NCBI GenBank assembly: GCA_017525475.1
Contig: JAFXST010000010.1
Location: forward strand, 1-45,238
DNA: 45,238 nt
Direction: 5' to 3'
DNA from: Kiritimatiellia bacterium
Lineage (GTDB): Bacteria > Verrucomicrobiota > Kiritimatiellia > RFP12 > UBA1067
The translations under genes and the position numbers were made by a program. Below, one piece after another: positions 32,685 through 41,333 of this stretch. Every line of letters starts with the position of its first letter. Positions within the stretch are counted from its first letter, which is position 1. The notes beneath the pieces are model-generated. The model had not been told where the DNA came from, did no database searches, and saw only the letters and a program-made list of their open reading frames with translations.

Positions 32685-34311
32685 GATGGTGCTCCCCGCA
32701 ACGGCAATGGCCGCCGTGATGGTGGTGGCGGGCGTGCTCCTTGGCGATCAAAGTTTCGGCAAATCCCGCCAGCGCGTCCATGCCGGCCTCGTCGGCGACT
32801 TCGAGGAGGTTGACGAGCGCAGGTTCGACGTACTTGCAAAAGCCGTGCTGCCCCACCGAGGCGAGCCGCCCGTAGGCCCCGAGGCACTGGACGAGCCGCT
32901 GGCAGGCGGCATAGGGGAGCGCCTTCAAGATGCCGTCGTTGCCCGAGGCCTTGGCGTAGAGTTTGGCGAGCGCGCGCCGCTCGCCCGCGCCGAGTTCGAT
33001 ATAGGGATCGTACAGGAGCGAGGCGAGGTCGTAGGCGGCCGGGCCCTTGCGCATGCCTTGGTAGTCGATGATCGCCAGCTTGCCCTCGCCATCCCAGAGG
33101 ATGTTGGTGGACTGGAAATCCCGGTGGACGAGCGCGAGCGGCAGTTTGGAGAGGAACTCCGCGATCTGCCCGAGCTCCGCCGCCACCGCAGGCGGCATTT
33201 CCAGAAGAAAGCGCGAGTTGAGGCAGTGCTCGGCGAAAAGACTATGCTCCCAGGTGTAGAGCTCGCGGTCGAACGGCTTTTCGAGTTCGAGTTCGCCCGT
33301 ATCGAGCGCGTTGAACTTGGCGAGCGTCTCCACCACCTTGACGTAGCGCTCCAGGGTAAAGCCGCTTTCGCCGGCGTAGCCGAGGGCAAGCGTCTTGTCG
33401 GCGGGCAAATCGAGCTTTAACTCGGGCACCGGAATGCCGGCGGCCGCCAAGAAGCGGGTATGCCCGGCGTAGCGGGCGTTTTCGGGCCGCTTGGCGTCGT
33501 CGTAGACGATGATCACGCTGTTGCCGGTGCGGAAGAAGCAGCGGTCGGAGCCGCGCGCGCCCAGGAATTTCAGGCCTGTCAGATCGAGCCCCACCGCGGC
33601 CGCCTTGGCGAGCTGCGGAATGGCGGCGAAGGCGTTGTCGCCCTGATCCTCGTTGACCGCCATATAGGATTCGATCGTGCCCGCGTCGGTCCACAGGAGG
33701 CCGTCGAGTTCCTCGGCCTTGACGAATTTGCCGTCCATCATGGCTTTTTCGTAGGCCTCGATGATCGACGAAAAGCCCGCGGGCGCGACATAGTCCAAAA
33801 TCCCGTTCTTGAGCGCCGCGATACCAAGATAGGTATAGGTGCCGTTGTAGCCGGGATCGGGGCTTTTCCAGCAGGTTACGAAGCCGCTTTCGGGCTCGAC
33901 TTCGACGGTGCGCGGCCCGAGCGTGGAGCTGACGAGCGCCGTGCCGATGCTACCTTCGGGTATCTTGGGTTGCCACTTTTCGAGGCCGTCCACCACGATA
34001 TCGCCGTTGACGAGATAGAAGTCGTCGCCCGCGAGCCACTCGCGGAGCGGATTCAATACGCCGCCCGTGCCCAAAATCTCGGTCTCGAAACTGGTCCGGC
34101 AGCCGTTCGCGGCCGCCCACACGTCGACCTGCTCGTGCAGGTAGTGGCTGTTGACCGCGATTTCCTCGACGCCCAGCGCCTTGAGCGCGGCGACGATGCG
34201 CGCAACCATCGGCTCGCCCCAGACCGGCATCATCGGCTTGGGCACGGCGCAGGTGAAGGGCCTCAGGCGCGTACCGAGCCCGGCGGCCAGGACTACGGCT
34301 TTCTTGATCAT
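32677..34311 (-). CDS. Bifunctional sugar-1-P nucleotidyltransferase / sugar kinase (MurU-AmgK-like fusion)
   Basis: 544 residues. The N-terminal half (1 to about 235) is a MurU-type nucleotidyltransferase: AAGLGTRLRPFT (9-20), the VPKPM lysine, VNGDIV with metal D104, and WTDAGTIESYMAVN. The C-terminal half (about 250-520) is an aminoglycoside-phosphotransferase-fold kinase: catalytic HRDFQSTN (H396-N403), IIDYQGMRKGPAAYDLASLL with metal D416. In Pseudomonas the separate enzymes AmgK and MurU turn MurNAc into UDP-MurNAc, bypassing MurA. Here both activities are in one chain, in the order MurU-AmgK. The last 20 residues are a His/Cys tail (RHHHHGGHCRCGEHHHG), possibly metal-binding. A LicC/LicA-type phosphocholine system or another sugar salvage is the alternative. 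Confidence 0.8.
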   Translation of the reverse strand: MIKKAVVLAAGLGTRLRPFTCAVPKPMMPVWGEPMVARIVAALKALGVEEIAVNSHYLHEQVDVWAAANGCRTSFETEILGTGGVLNPLREWLAGDDFYLVNGDIVVDGLEKWQPKIPEGSIGTALVSSTLGPRTVEVEPESGFVTCWKSPDPGYNGTYTYLGIAALKNGILDYVAPAGFSSIIEAYEKAMMDGKFVKAEELDGLLWTDAGTIESYMAVNEDQGDNAFAAIPQLAKAAAVGLDLTGLKFLGARGSDRCFFRTGNSVIIVYDDAKRPENARYAGHTRFLAAAGIPVPELKLDLPADKTLALGYAGESGFTLERYVKVVETLAKFNALDTGELELEKPFDRELYTWEHSLFAEHCLNSRFLLEMPPAVAAELGQIAEFLSKLPLALVHRDFQSTNILWDGEGKLAIIDYQGMRKGPAAYDLASLLYDPYIELGAGERRALAKLYAKASGNDGILKALPYAACQRLVQCLGAYGRLASVGQHGFCKYVEPALVNLLEVADEAGMDALAGFAETLIAKEHARHHHHGGHCRCGEHHHG

Positions 34312-35117
34312 CGATACTGGATATGCTGGCGCGGATTGCGGTACTTGGGTTCCTCGAGGTAGAGCGAATACCACTGGTCGCCGAGCCCGCTGTTGCTGAA
34401 GTGCGCCGTCTTGTTGTTCATCAAAAGTTCGTGATTGCGCTTCAAGGTGGCGTCGTCCGACTTCTTGAGCGCCTCGGTCAGGGTTTTGAAGGCGCCGTCG
34501 AAATCCTGGCGCTGCACCTGCATCCACGACATGGCGGCGGCGACAAGCACGTTGCCGTTGTAGCCCGAGCGCCGTACGGCCTTGCGGTAGACCTTGGCGA
34601 TTTCGTCGAGGCCGGCGCCGTTCATGTACAGATGCGCCATCTTGATGGCGGCCATGGTGGGGTCGACGACCATCGCCTTGGGCATCAGCCGGTCGACCGT
34701 CTTGAACTCCTTGATCATCCAGTTGAGCTGCAGCTGGGCGGTGGCGATCTGCCGGTCGATGAGCGGCACCCAGAAGCGGTACTTGCGCAGCGTTTCCGTC
34801 TCGGCGATGGCCTCGCGCACGAACACCTTGGTGTCTTCGAACATTTCCTTCTGCGCCGCCTTCATGGACGACGGCGGGCGGGTCTGCCAGCGTTGCGTCT
34901 TTTCCTTGAGCTTGCGCTGGCCGGCTTCGAGGATGCGCTGGACCTTGGCCATGTCGGCCTTGACCTTGCGCTGCAGCACGAACCCGAGCCCCATCTGCGC
35001 GACGAGCAAGGCCGCCGCGCCCGCGAACACCGACCATCCCCGGCCGAAATCGAGGCCGTAGAACGCCCCCAGATACGCCAGCGCGCCGGCGAGAACCGCA
35101 ATTGCGAAAATTATCAT
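34308..35117 (-). CDS. Membrane-anchored helical/TPR-like protein
   Basis: 269 residues, family not recognised. Two membrane helices at the N-terminus (IIFAIAVLAGALAYLGAFYG and WSVFAGAAALLVAQMGLGFV), then a basic coiled segment (KADMAKVQRILEAGQRKLKEK) and a helical, TPR-like body of about 180 residues. LYMNGAGLDEIAKVYRKAVRR and DFDGAFKTLTEALKKS look like repeat units. The two helices put most of the protein on the cytoplasmic side. Start ATG overlaps the VWA gene stop (ATGA) and its stop overlaps the fusion kinase start, so it is co-translated with the Exb-VWA group and probably part of it. Confidence 0.7.
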   Translation of the reverse strand: MIIFAIAVLAGALAYLGAFYGLDFGRGWSVFAGAAALLVAQMGLGFVLQRKVKADMAKVQRILEAGQRKLKEKTQRWQTRPPSSMKAAQKEMFEDTKVFVREAIAETETLRKYRFWVPLIDRQIATAQLQLNWMIKEFKTVDRLMPKAMVVDPTMAAIKMAHLYMNGAGLDEIAKVYRKAVRRSGYNGNVLVAAAMSWMQVQRQDFDGAFKTLTEALKKSDDATLKRNHELLMNNKTAHFSNSGLGDQWYSLYLEEPKYRNPRQHIQYR

Positions 35118-36751
35118 TTCCTGGTCTTTCTTTCGATTTCGACTTCGGTATCGAAGTCCTTGACGATGTTTTGCGCCATCTGCATGCCGCCCAGCGGCAG
35201 GCGCACGAAGCCTTCGTAGGCCTTGTCGCCCGCGAGTCCCTTGAGCGAGAACGCCACGGACTCGGGCTCGCCCTTGACACGCCCGATGATGTCCACGCTG
35301 TTGCCCTTGTAGAGGTTGCGGAGCAGGGTCGGGTAGGCCTCCGCCTCGGTGTCGGCGGCGAACACCACGCGCAGGTCGGTGAGGACCGGCTGCTTGAAGC
35401 GGTCGGAGAAGCCGTCGATGTCGTCGCCCGCGAACGCGCGGTCGCGGAAGAAGCCTTCGCGGTAGATCATCGACTCGCCGCGGTTGCCGCGGGTCAGCAC
35501 GTCGATGAGCTCGCGGTTGGCGCTGCGCTTGACGCCGTACATGTAGACGGAGATGAGCCCGTCGTTGAGCGCGGAGAACTGCGAGAGGATCTGCGCCGTC
35601 TGGGAAACGCCGGCGTTGGCGTCGCCGTCGGTGATGACGAGCGCGATGATCGGCCGCTTGGGGTCGCGCGGCAGCGTGAGCACCGAGCGGATCACCGAGA
35701 AGACGTCGGTCCAGCCGTGCAGGACGCGGTTGTCGATCCACTTTTCGGCGGCGTTGAAGCTATTGAGATTGCAGTCCTGCCAGGACGTGAAGGCGTACTG
35801 GAACTTGTCGCTGAACGCCACCACGTTGAAGCGATCGCCGGTGTTGGTGCCGTGGACGATGAGGCGCTTGATCGCATCCTTGACCGAACTCAGACGGTCG
35901 CGGCCGACCGAAGGCGAGGTATCGATGAGGATGACGATATCCTTGGGCACGATCGGCAAATCCGGCTTGGGCGTGAGCGTGACCCTGAAGTAGGTGTAGC
36001 CGTCCTTGACCTGCCGGAACGAAGCGAAGTCCACCGCCTCGGAGATTTCGATGGCCTCGTAGGAGTCGATAAGCTCCTTGACCGCCGATTTTTCCTGTTC
36101 GACCAGCGCTTCGTCGACTTCGGGCGCGACGAATTCGGCGGGGGTGAACTCGGGCTGCTTGTCCTTGACCAGCTTCTCCGGCTCCGACTCCTCGGCCGAC
36201 GAAAGCGACTCCTCCACCACCTCGAAATCGGGGGCCACGTCCTCGGGCGCCTCGACGGGATCGGTCTCCATGGCCAGCTCGATCTTGGGCGTGGGCTCGG
36301 CCTTGAACTCGGGCGGCTCGAAATACGCCCGCATCTCCACCGTCTGCTTGCCGGGCGAGAAGACGATCGGCGCCGACTCGAATACGGCCGGGGCCTCGAG
36401 GACGCGGTAGTTCTCGACCTCCCGGGTGACTTCGCCGGGCTCGGGCGCGGTCAGTTCGGCGTTTTCGTCGAGCGGGATGTGGTTCATGGTGCTCAGGGCC
36501 GAAAGCTTGAGGAGTTCCTCCTCGTTGATTTCGGGGGCGTCCTTCTTGGCCTGCTCGTCGTCCATGAGGCTCATCTCGGTGAGGTCGCCTTCGGGCACCT
36601 CCTCGCGCTTGACGGTATTGACGTGGCGGCTGACGCGGGCGAGCCCGCGGGCCACCGAAGTCATCACCTTGGGGCGCGCCCAGATCATCACGGCGATGTG
36701 CACGACGATCGAGACGATCAGCGCCACCAGCAGCACGTCCCTGCGGCTCAT
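35114..36751 (-). CDS. VWA-domain protein with TonB-like N-terminal anchor
   Basis: 545 residues. A single N-terminal helix (VLLVALIVSIVVHIAVMIW) contains S14-x3-H18, the signature by which TonB contacts ExbB/ExbD. A long acidic, Pro/Glu-rich periplasmic stretch follows (about 45-230). Then a VWA domain (about 270-440) has a complete MIDAS: D277-T-S-P-S281, T348-D349 (GWTDV) and LVITDGDAN (D375). A beta-rich C-terminal part ends near GFVRLPLGGMQMAQ. No TonB C-terminal domain is present. It follows exbB, exbD and a large TPR gene with start/stop overlaps, so a complex energised by ExbBD and acting through metal-dependent VWA binding is inferred. The order VWA-TPR recalls Bat operons, but no MoxR is present. 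Confidence 0.85.
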   Translation of the reverse strand: MSRRDVLLVALIVSIVVHIAVMIWARPKVMTSVARGLARVSRHVNTVKREEVPEGDLTEMSLMDDEQAKKDAPEINEEELLKLSALSTMNHIPLDENAELTAPEPGEVTREVENYRVLEAPAVFESAPIVFSPGKQTVEMRAYFEPPEFKAEPTPKIELAMETDPVEAPEDVAPDFEVVEESLSSAEESEPEKLVKDKQPEFTPAEFVAPEVDEALVEQEKSAVKELIDSYEAIEISEAVDFASFRQVKDGYTYFRVTLTPKPDLPIVPKDIVILIDTSPSVGRDRLSSVKDAIKRLIVHGTNTGDRFNVVAFSDKFQYAFTSWQDCNLNSFNAAEKWIDNRVLHGWTDVFSVIRSVLTLPRDPKRPIIALVITDGDANAGVSQTAQILSQFSALNDGLISVYMYGVKRSANRELIDVLTRGNRGESMIYREGFFRDRAFAGDDIDGFSDRFKQPVLTDLRVVFAADTEAEAYPTLLRNLYKGNSVDIIGRVKGEPESVAFSLKGLAGDKAYEGFVRLPLGGMQMAQNIVKDFDTEVEIERKTRK

Positions 36752-38637
36752 CGGTTTTCCTCCAGTATGCGCTCGGCCTCGGCGGCGAACGGCGTCTTGT
36801 CGAACAGCGTGGCCACCACCGTGGCGTAGCCGCTGGCCTCCTCGCGGTTGTGCTTGCCGGCGGCCACCTTGGCGAGATTGAGATAGGCCTCCGCGCGCGC
36901 GAGCACGTCGTCCTTGTTGAGATCCACCGCCTTGACCAAAGTCTTGTGCGCCGAGTCGAAATCGCCGTTGTCGGTCTCGAGGACTCCGAGCCTAAGCATG
37001 GTCTTGGGCAGTTCGTCGGTCTCCACCAGTTCGTCGACCGCCCGGCGATAGGCGTCCATGGCCGAGCGGAAGTTGCTGTCGGCCTCCTCGATCTGCCCCA
37101 ATAGCGCATAGCCCGCCTGCCGCCATTCCGGCGTTTCCGAATCGATCAGCGCCTTGGCGCATTCGCGCGAGCTGATGAGCTTGCCGACCATGAACGCCTT
37201 CTTGGCCGACATCCGCGCGGCCGCGCCGTTGGCCACCAGCTCGCGATAGGCCGCCTTGGCCGTTTCGACGTTGCCGGCGTTGTATTCGAAATCGGCGATG
37301 ATGAGCTTGGCTTCGCGCGTCATGTCGAGCGAGAGCCCCGCCTCCAGCGCTTCCCGAAGGAGCCTTACGCCCTCCTCCTCGTGCTCGAGCTTGACCGAGG
37401 CGATGCCGCGCCAATACCGGGCCTCGGCCACGCGCCGCTGCTCCAGTTTGCCGTCGAGCGCTTCTTTTAGCGCCAGATCGGCGGCGTTCCAGCGCCCTTC
37501 GCGCAGGTCGACCATGGCCTTGAGGTACATGGCTTCGGCGGCTTCGCGGGTGCCGGGATTGGCGGCGGCGATGGCCGCGTATTCCCTGACCGCGTCCTCG
37601 AAGCGGGAGTTCTTTTCGTACGCCCACGCGAGCCGCAGATGATCGGCCGGGAGCGTGCTCAGATTGGCGGCGCGCTGGGCGGCGTCGACCAGTTTCTGGC
37701 GGTCGTCCGATTTTTCGGCCTCGTTGAACTCGAGCCGCGCGAGCGGCAGCTCCGCCTCGTTGCGGTAGCGCCCGGTGGGGTATTTCTGCAGATATTCGCG
37801 GAACTTGCCGAGCGCCAGCTCGTTCTCGGCGAGCGCATAGTGGGCGGCGGCCGCAAGGTAGACGGTGTCGTCGCTCTCCAGCCGCTGGCACAGGGCGAGC
37901 GTATCGGCGTACTTGTTCTGCAGGTAGTCGCACCAGGCGCAGATCCGGATGACGTCGCTCTTGTGCTTGCCGTCGGGGTAGCTCTTGAGGTAGCGGTGGA
38001 GGAGATTGCCGGCGTCGCGGTACTTCTTGTCGCTGTAGCTGGTGGCGGCCGCGAGGTAGAGCGCATCCTCGGAGAATTCGCTCTCGGGGCCGAACGCGAT
38101 GTCGGTCAAAAGCTGCACCGCGTCGCGCTTTTCCTTCTGGTCGCCCGAGGTGGCCAGGATGGAGGCGCGCCGTAGCTTGGCGTAGGGCGCGTACTTGCCC
38201 TTGGGATCGAGCCGGATCGACCGCGCCAGCTTCTCGGCGTCGTTGTTGGCGATGCCGAGATAATAGAGCGCCGCCGCCCGGATGTCGTTGGGCACCGAGT
38301 CGGAATCGAGGAGGAGCAGTTCCTCCTTCTGGCGGCCGGCGTCGACGGCGATGGCAGCCATCAGGCGCGAACGGGCCACGAACTTGGAGTTGGGGTGCTT
38401 CTTGACGAGCAGCGTGTAGATGCGCCGCGCATCGGCCGTGCGCCCCACCGCGCGGTAGCACTCCGCCAAGCGGAACAGGAGATCGTCCCGGACGGAATCG
38501 TCGCCCTTGTAGAGCGCCACGTATTCTTTGAGCGCGTCCTGGTAGGCGCCTTTGTTGAACAGCCGGTCGGCCATCGCCAGCCGGTCGGCGGCGGTGATGG
38601 TGATGGCGGCCAGCAACAGTCCGGCGAAAGCGGTCAC
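36748..38637 (-). CDS. Large TPR-repeat protein, probably periplasmic
   Basis: 629 residues from GTG 38635-38637, which overlaps the exbD stop (GTGA). The N-terminus FAGLLLAAITITAADRL is a short signal-peptide-like segment. The rest is almost entirely helical TPR/tol-pal-YbgF-like repeats, for example ADRLFNKGAYQDALKEYVAL, AECYRAVGRTADARRIYTLL, AYEKNSRFEDAVREYAAIAA and AMDAYRRAVDELVETDELP. Such repeats act as protein-binding scaffolds, comparable in role to YbgF (CpoB) in the Tol-Pal system. It lies between exbD and the VWA gene, so it probably belongs to the same envelope complex. Confidence 0.85.
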   Translation of the reverse strand: MTAFAGLLLAAITITAADRLAMADRLFNKGAYQDALKEYVALYKGDDSVRDDLLFRLAECYRAVGRTADARRIYTLLVKKHPNSKFVARSRLMAAIAVDAGRQKEELLLLDSDSVPNDIRAAALYYLGIANNDAEKLARSIRLDPKGKYAPYAKLRRASILATSGDQKEKRDAVQLLTDIAFGPESEFSEDALYLAAATSYSDKKYRDAGNLLHRYLKSYPDGKHKSDVIRICAWCDYLQNKYADTLALCQRLESDDTVYLAAAAHYALAENELALGKFREYLQKYPTGRYRNEAELPLARLEFNEAEKSDDRQKLVDAAQRAANLSTLPADHLRLAWAYEKNSRFEDAVREYAAIAAANPGTREAAEAMYLKAMVDLREGRWNAADLALKEALDGKLEQRRVAEARYWRGIASVKLEHEEEGVRLLREALEAGLSLDMTREAKLIIADFEYNAGNVETAKAAYRELVANGAAARMSAKKAFMVGKLISSRECAKALIDSETPEWRQAGYALLGQIEEADSNFRSAMDAYRRAVDELVETDELPKTMLRLGVLETDNGDFDSAHKTLVKAVDLNKDDVLARAEAYLNLAKVAAGKHNREEASGYATVVATLFDKTPFAAEAERILEENR

Positions 38638-39047
38638 TGGTCTCCTTCGGTCGCGAGCGAGAAGTTCCACACGTCGGCCTCGCGGCAGGTGTCGATGACT
38701 TCGACCAGCGACTCGTACTTGACCTCCCGGTCGGCGCGGATGATGACCGGCTGCCCGGGATAGAACTTGGCGATCTTGGCGAGACGGCTCTTGAGCTCGG
38801 TAAGCGTCATGTCGCCGCCGTTGACCCGGATGCGGCCCTCGCGGGTGAGGTTGACGATGATTTCGCCCGGCAGCCGTTCGGGTTCCTGCGCGGTCTTGGC
38901 GTTGGGGAGCTTGATCGAGATCTCGCTTTCCCATTGCGAGAACACGCTGACCGTGACGAAGAAGCACAGCAGCAGGAAGATGACGTCGAGCATCGACGTC
39001 ATCGCCAGCGCCGGCGCGTTCGACTTTTTGTCAGTCTTGAATGTCAT
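38634..39047 (-). CDS. exbD: Biopolymer transport protein ExbD/TolR
   Basis: 137 residues. A short cytoplasmic N-terminus (basic KTDKKS), one membrane helix with the essential proton-path Asp (D21 in MTSMLDVIFLLLCFFVTV), and a periplasmic domain (PGEIIVNLTREGRIRVNGGDMTLTELKSRLAKI, ending VIIRADREVKYESLVEVIDTCREADV). With ExbB it turns the proton motive force into motion of a TonB-like partner. It overlaps exbB by 17 nt. No classical tonB lies in the window. Confidence 0.95.
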   Translation of the reverse strand: MTFKTDKKSNAPALAMTSMLDVIFLLLCFFVTVSVFSQWESEISIKLPNAKTAQEPERLPGEIIVNLTREGRIRVNGGDMTLTELKSRLAKIAKFYPGQPVIIRADREVKYESLVEVIDTCREADVWNFSLATEGDQ

Positions 39048-39519
39048 CGCAAGCCTCCTCGAGTTCGGCGATCCGCTTTTGGCAGCGGCGGCGGAGGAAC
39101 GCGTAGAACACCAGCGCGGGGATGGCCACCACCAGGCCGAAAATCGTGGTTACGATCGCCTGCGACACGCCTTGGGCGAGCACCACCGGCTTGGCGCCGG
39201 CCGAGACGTCGCTGGCGATGCCGCCGAACGCGCGGAACATGCCCAGCACCGTGCCCAAGAGCCCTACGAGCGGCGCGATGGCGGCCACGTCGGCCAGCCA
39301 GTCCACGGCGGCGAGCGCCCGGGCCGCGATCCGCCCGCCGGCCGCCGCGCGATCCTTGGCCGCGGCCACTTTGCGGTAGGACGATTTGAGGAACACGAAG
39401 CGGCTTTGCGTAACCCAGATGTACAGCACGACCGCCAGCGCAAACACGCTGATGCCCGCGAGTACCCACATCAGCGGGCCGCCGTAATTCCATGCCTGTT
39501 CGAACGTAATGTCGTTCAT
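39031..39519 (-). CDS. exbB: MotA/TolQ/ExbB proton channel protein
   Basis: 162 residues. A first helix (GGPLMWVLAGISVFALAVVLYIWV), a short cytoplasmic loop, and the conserved MotA/TolQ/ExbB block with two helices: WLADVAAIAPLVGLLGTVLGMFRAF and GVSQAIVTTIFGLVVAIPALVFY. The G-L-L-G-T-V-x-G-M motif is exact. It is shorter than E. coli ExbB (244), with a reduced loop, as in many TolQ-like proteins. ATG (39517-39519) follows the lepA stop by 5 nt and uses an AAGGAG site inside the end of lepA. Confidence 0.95.
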   Translation of the reverse strand: MNDITFEQAWNYGGPLMWVLAGISVFALAVVLYIWVTQSRFVFLKSSYRKVAAAKDRAAAGGRIAARALAAVDWLADVAAIAPLVGLLGTVLGMFRAFGGIASDVSAGAKPVVLAQGVSQAIVTTIFGLVVAIPALVFYAFLRRRCQKRIAELEEACDDIQD

Positions 39520-39524
39520 GTCGT

Positions 39525-41333
39525 TTACTCCTTGATGGTTCCTTTTAAGACTGCGATAAATGCGCTTTGCGGCACGTTGACGTGGCCGAATTCCTTCATG
39601 CGGGCCTTGCCGCGCTTCTGCTTCTCGAGCACCTTCATCTTGCGCGTCACGTCGCCGCCGTAGAGCTTGGCCAGAACGTCCTTGCGGAACGGCCGGATGT
39701 CCTCGCGGGCGATGATCTCCTTGCCGATCGCCGCCTGCACCGGGATCTTGAACTGGTGGGGCGGGATCGTCTCCGACAGCGCCTTGCACATCTGGATGCC
39801 GCGCGCGCGCGCCTTGTCGCGATGGACCATGGTGGCGAACGCGTCCACCGTTTCGCCGTTGAGGAGGATATCCATCTTGACGATGTCGGAAACCTGATAG
39901 CCGGCCGGCTCGTAGTCCATGGAGGCATAGCCGTGCGAAACGCTCTTGAGCGTATCGTGGAAGTCGATCAGGATCTCGTTGAGCGGCAGCATGCAGTGGA
40001 GCATCACGCGCTTGGCGTCGATGGTTTCGGTGCCTTCCACCTGCCCGCGCCGGTCCATGACGATGCGCATCACGTCGCCGATCGACTCCGAAGGCGTGAT
40101 GATGCGCGCCTTGAGGATGGGCTCCGAAATCGTCTCCAGCGCCGACGGATCGGGCATCTGCAGCGGGTTGTCGAGATCCTTCTCGGTGCCGTCGCGCATC
40201 TTGAGCTTGTAGACGACGCCCGGCGAAGTGGAGATGATGTCGAGGTTGAACTCGCGCCGCAAGCGCTCCTGCACGATTTCCATGTGCAGCAGGCCCAGGA
40301 ATCCGCACCTGAAGCCGAAGCCGAGCGCCAGCGAGCTCTCGTGGTGGAAGGTAAAGGCGCTGTCGTTGAGGTGGAGCTTCTCGAGCCCCTGCGCCACCTT
40401 CTGGAACTCGTCGGTCGACATGGGGTAGATGCCGCAGAAGACCGTGGGGTGGATGTCGTGGAAACCGGGGAGCGGCTCGGTGGCGCCGAGTTTGGCGGTG
40501 GTGACGGTATCGCCGATCTTGATCTCGCTCGGGTCCTTGACCGTGCCCACGATATAGCCCACCTGCCCGGCCTCGAGTTTCTCGACCGGCTTTTTGTTCG
40601 GCGAGAAAACGCCTACCTCGTGCACGGTGGTGGAGACGCGGCTGCCCATGAAACTCACGCTCTGCCCCGCCTTGAGCGAACCGTCGACCACGCGAACGTA
40701 GGTTATGACCCCGCGGAACTCGTCGAAAACCGAATCGAACACGAGCGCCCGGAGCGGCGCGTCCACGCCCAGGGTCGAAGGCGGCGGGATGCGCTCGACG
40801 ATTGCCTCCAGCACCTCGGGGCAGCCCTCGCCAGTCTTGGCCGAAACAAGCAGCGGCCGGTCCATGGGGATGGCGAGAATGTCTTCGATCTCGCGGCTCA
40901 CCTCGGGAACGTTGGCGCCCGGCAGATCCACCTTGTTCAAGACCGGTACGATTTCGAGCTTGGCGTCCTGCGCGAAATAGGTGTTGGCCACCGTCTGGGC
41001 CTCCACCCCCTGCGCCGCGTCCACCACCAACAGCGCGCCCTCGCAGGCACCCATGGAGCGGCTCACCTCGTAGGCGAAGTCCACGTGGCCGGGCGTGTCC
41101 AGGAGGTTGAACAGGTACTTTTTGCCGTCTTTGGCGACGTATTCCATCGATACCGGATGGCTCTTGATGGTGATCCCGCGCTCGCGCTCGAGATCCATGG
41201 CGTCCAAAGTCTGCTCTTTGAGTTCGCGCTGGCTGATGGCGTGGGTAAGCTCCAGGATACGGTCCGAAAGCGTCGTCTTCCCATGGTCGACATGGGCGAT
41301 GATGCAGAAGTTCCGTATGTTGTCGAGCGTCAT
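39525..41333 (-). CDS. lepA: Elongation factor 4 (LepA), ribosome back-translocase GTPase
   Basis: 602 residues, standard length. G1 IAHVDHGKTTLSDR (residues 12-25), G2 RERGITIKS, G3 DTPGHVDFAYE, G4 NKVDLPGA, and G5 SAKTGEG. LepA-specific C-terminal domain ends HVNVPQSAFIAVLKG. RCGFLGLLHMEIVQERL is also typical. It acts on stalled ribosomes. ATGA overlap with the yidC stop. Confidence 0.97.
   Translation of the reverse strand: MTLDNIRNFCIIAHVDHGKTTLSDRILELTHAISQRELKEQTLDAMDLERERGITIKSHPVSMEYVAKDGKKYLFNLLDTPGHVDFAYEVSRSMGACEGALLVVDAAQGVEAQTVANTYFAQDAKLEIVPVLNKVDLPGANVPEVSREIEDILAIPMDRPLLVSAKTGEGCPEVLEAIVERIPPPSTLGVDAPLRALVFDSVFDEFRGVITYVRVVDGSLKAGQSVSFMGSRVSTTVHEVGVFSPNKKPVEKLEAGQVGYIVGTVKDPSEIKIGDTVTTAKLGATEPLPGFHDIHPTVFCGIYPMSTDEFQKVAQGLEKLHLNDSAFTFHHESSLALGFGFRCGFLGLLHMEIVQERLRREFNLDIISTSPGVVYKLKMRDGTEKDLDNPLQMPDPSALETISEPILKARIITPSESIGDVMRIVMDRRGQVEGTETIDAKRVMLHCMLPLNEILIDFHDTLKSVSHGYASMDYEPAGYQVSDIVKMDILLNGETVDAFATMVHRDKARARGIQMCKALSETIPPHQFKIPVQAAIGKEIIAREDIRPFRKDVLAKLYGGDVTRKMKVLEKQKRGKARMKEFGHVNVPQSAFIAVLKGTIKE

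Noticed and set aside
32677..35280. Extended 867-codon version of the nucleotidyltransferase-kinase gene
   Set aside because: The extra N-terminus runs out of frame through two well-supported genes; the ATG at 34309-34311 gives the canonical nucleotidyltransferase start and an ATGA overlap.
35102..36829. A 575-codon open frame on the plus strand
   Set aside because: Antisense to the VWA gene; Arg/Glu/Val-rich translation without recognisable domains.
36748..38967. Extended 739-codon version of the TPR gene
   Set aside because: The extension overlaps most of exbD out of frame. GTG at 38635-38637 gives a signal-peptide-like start and a GTGA overlap.
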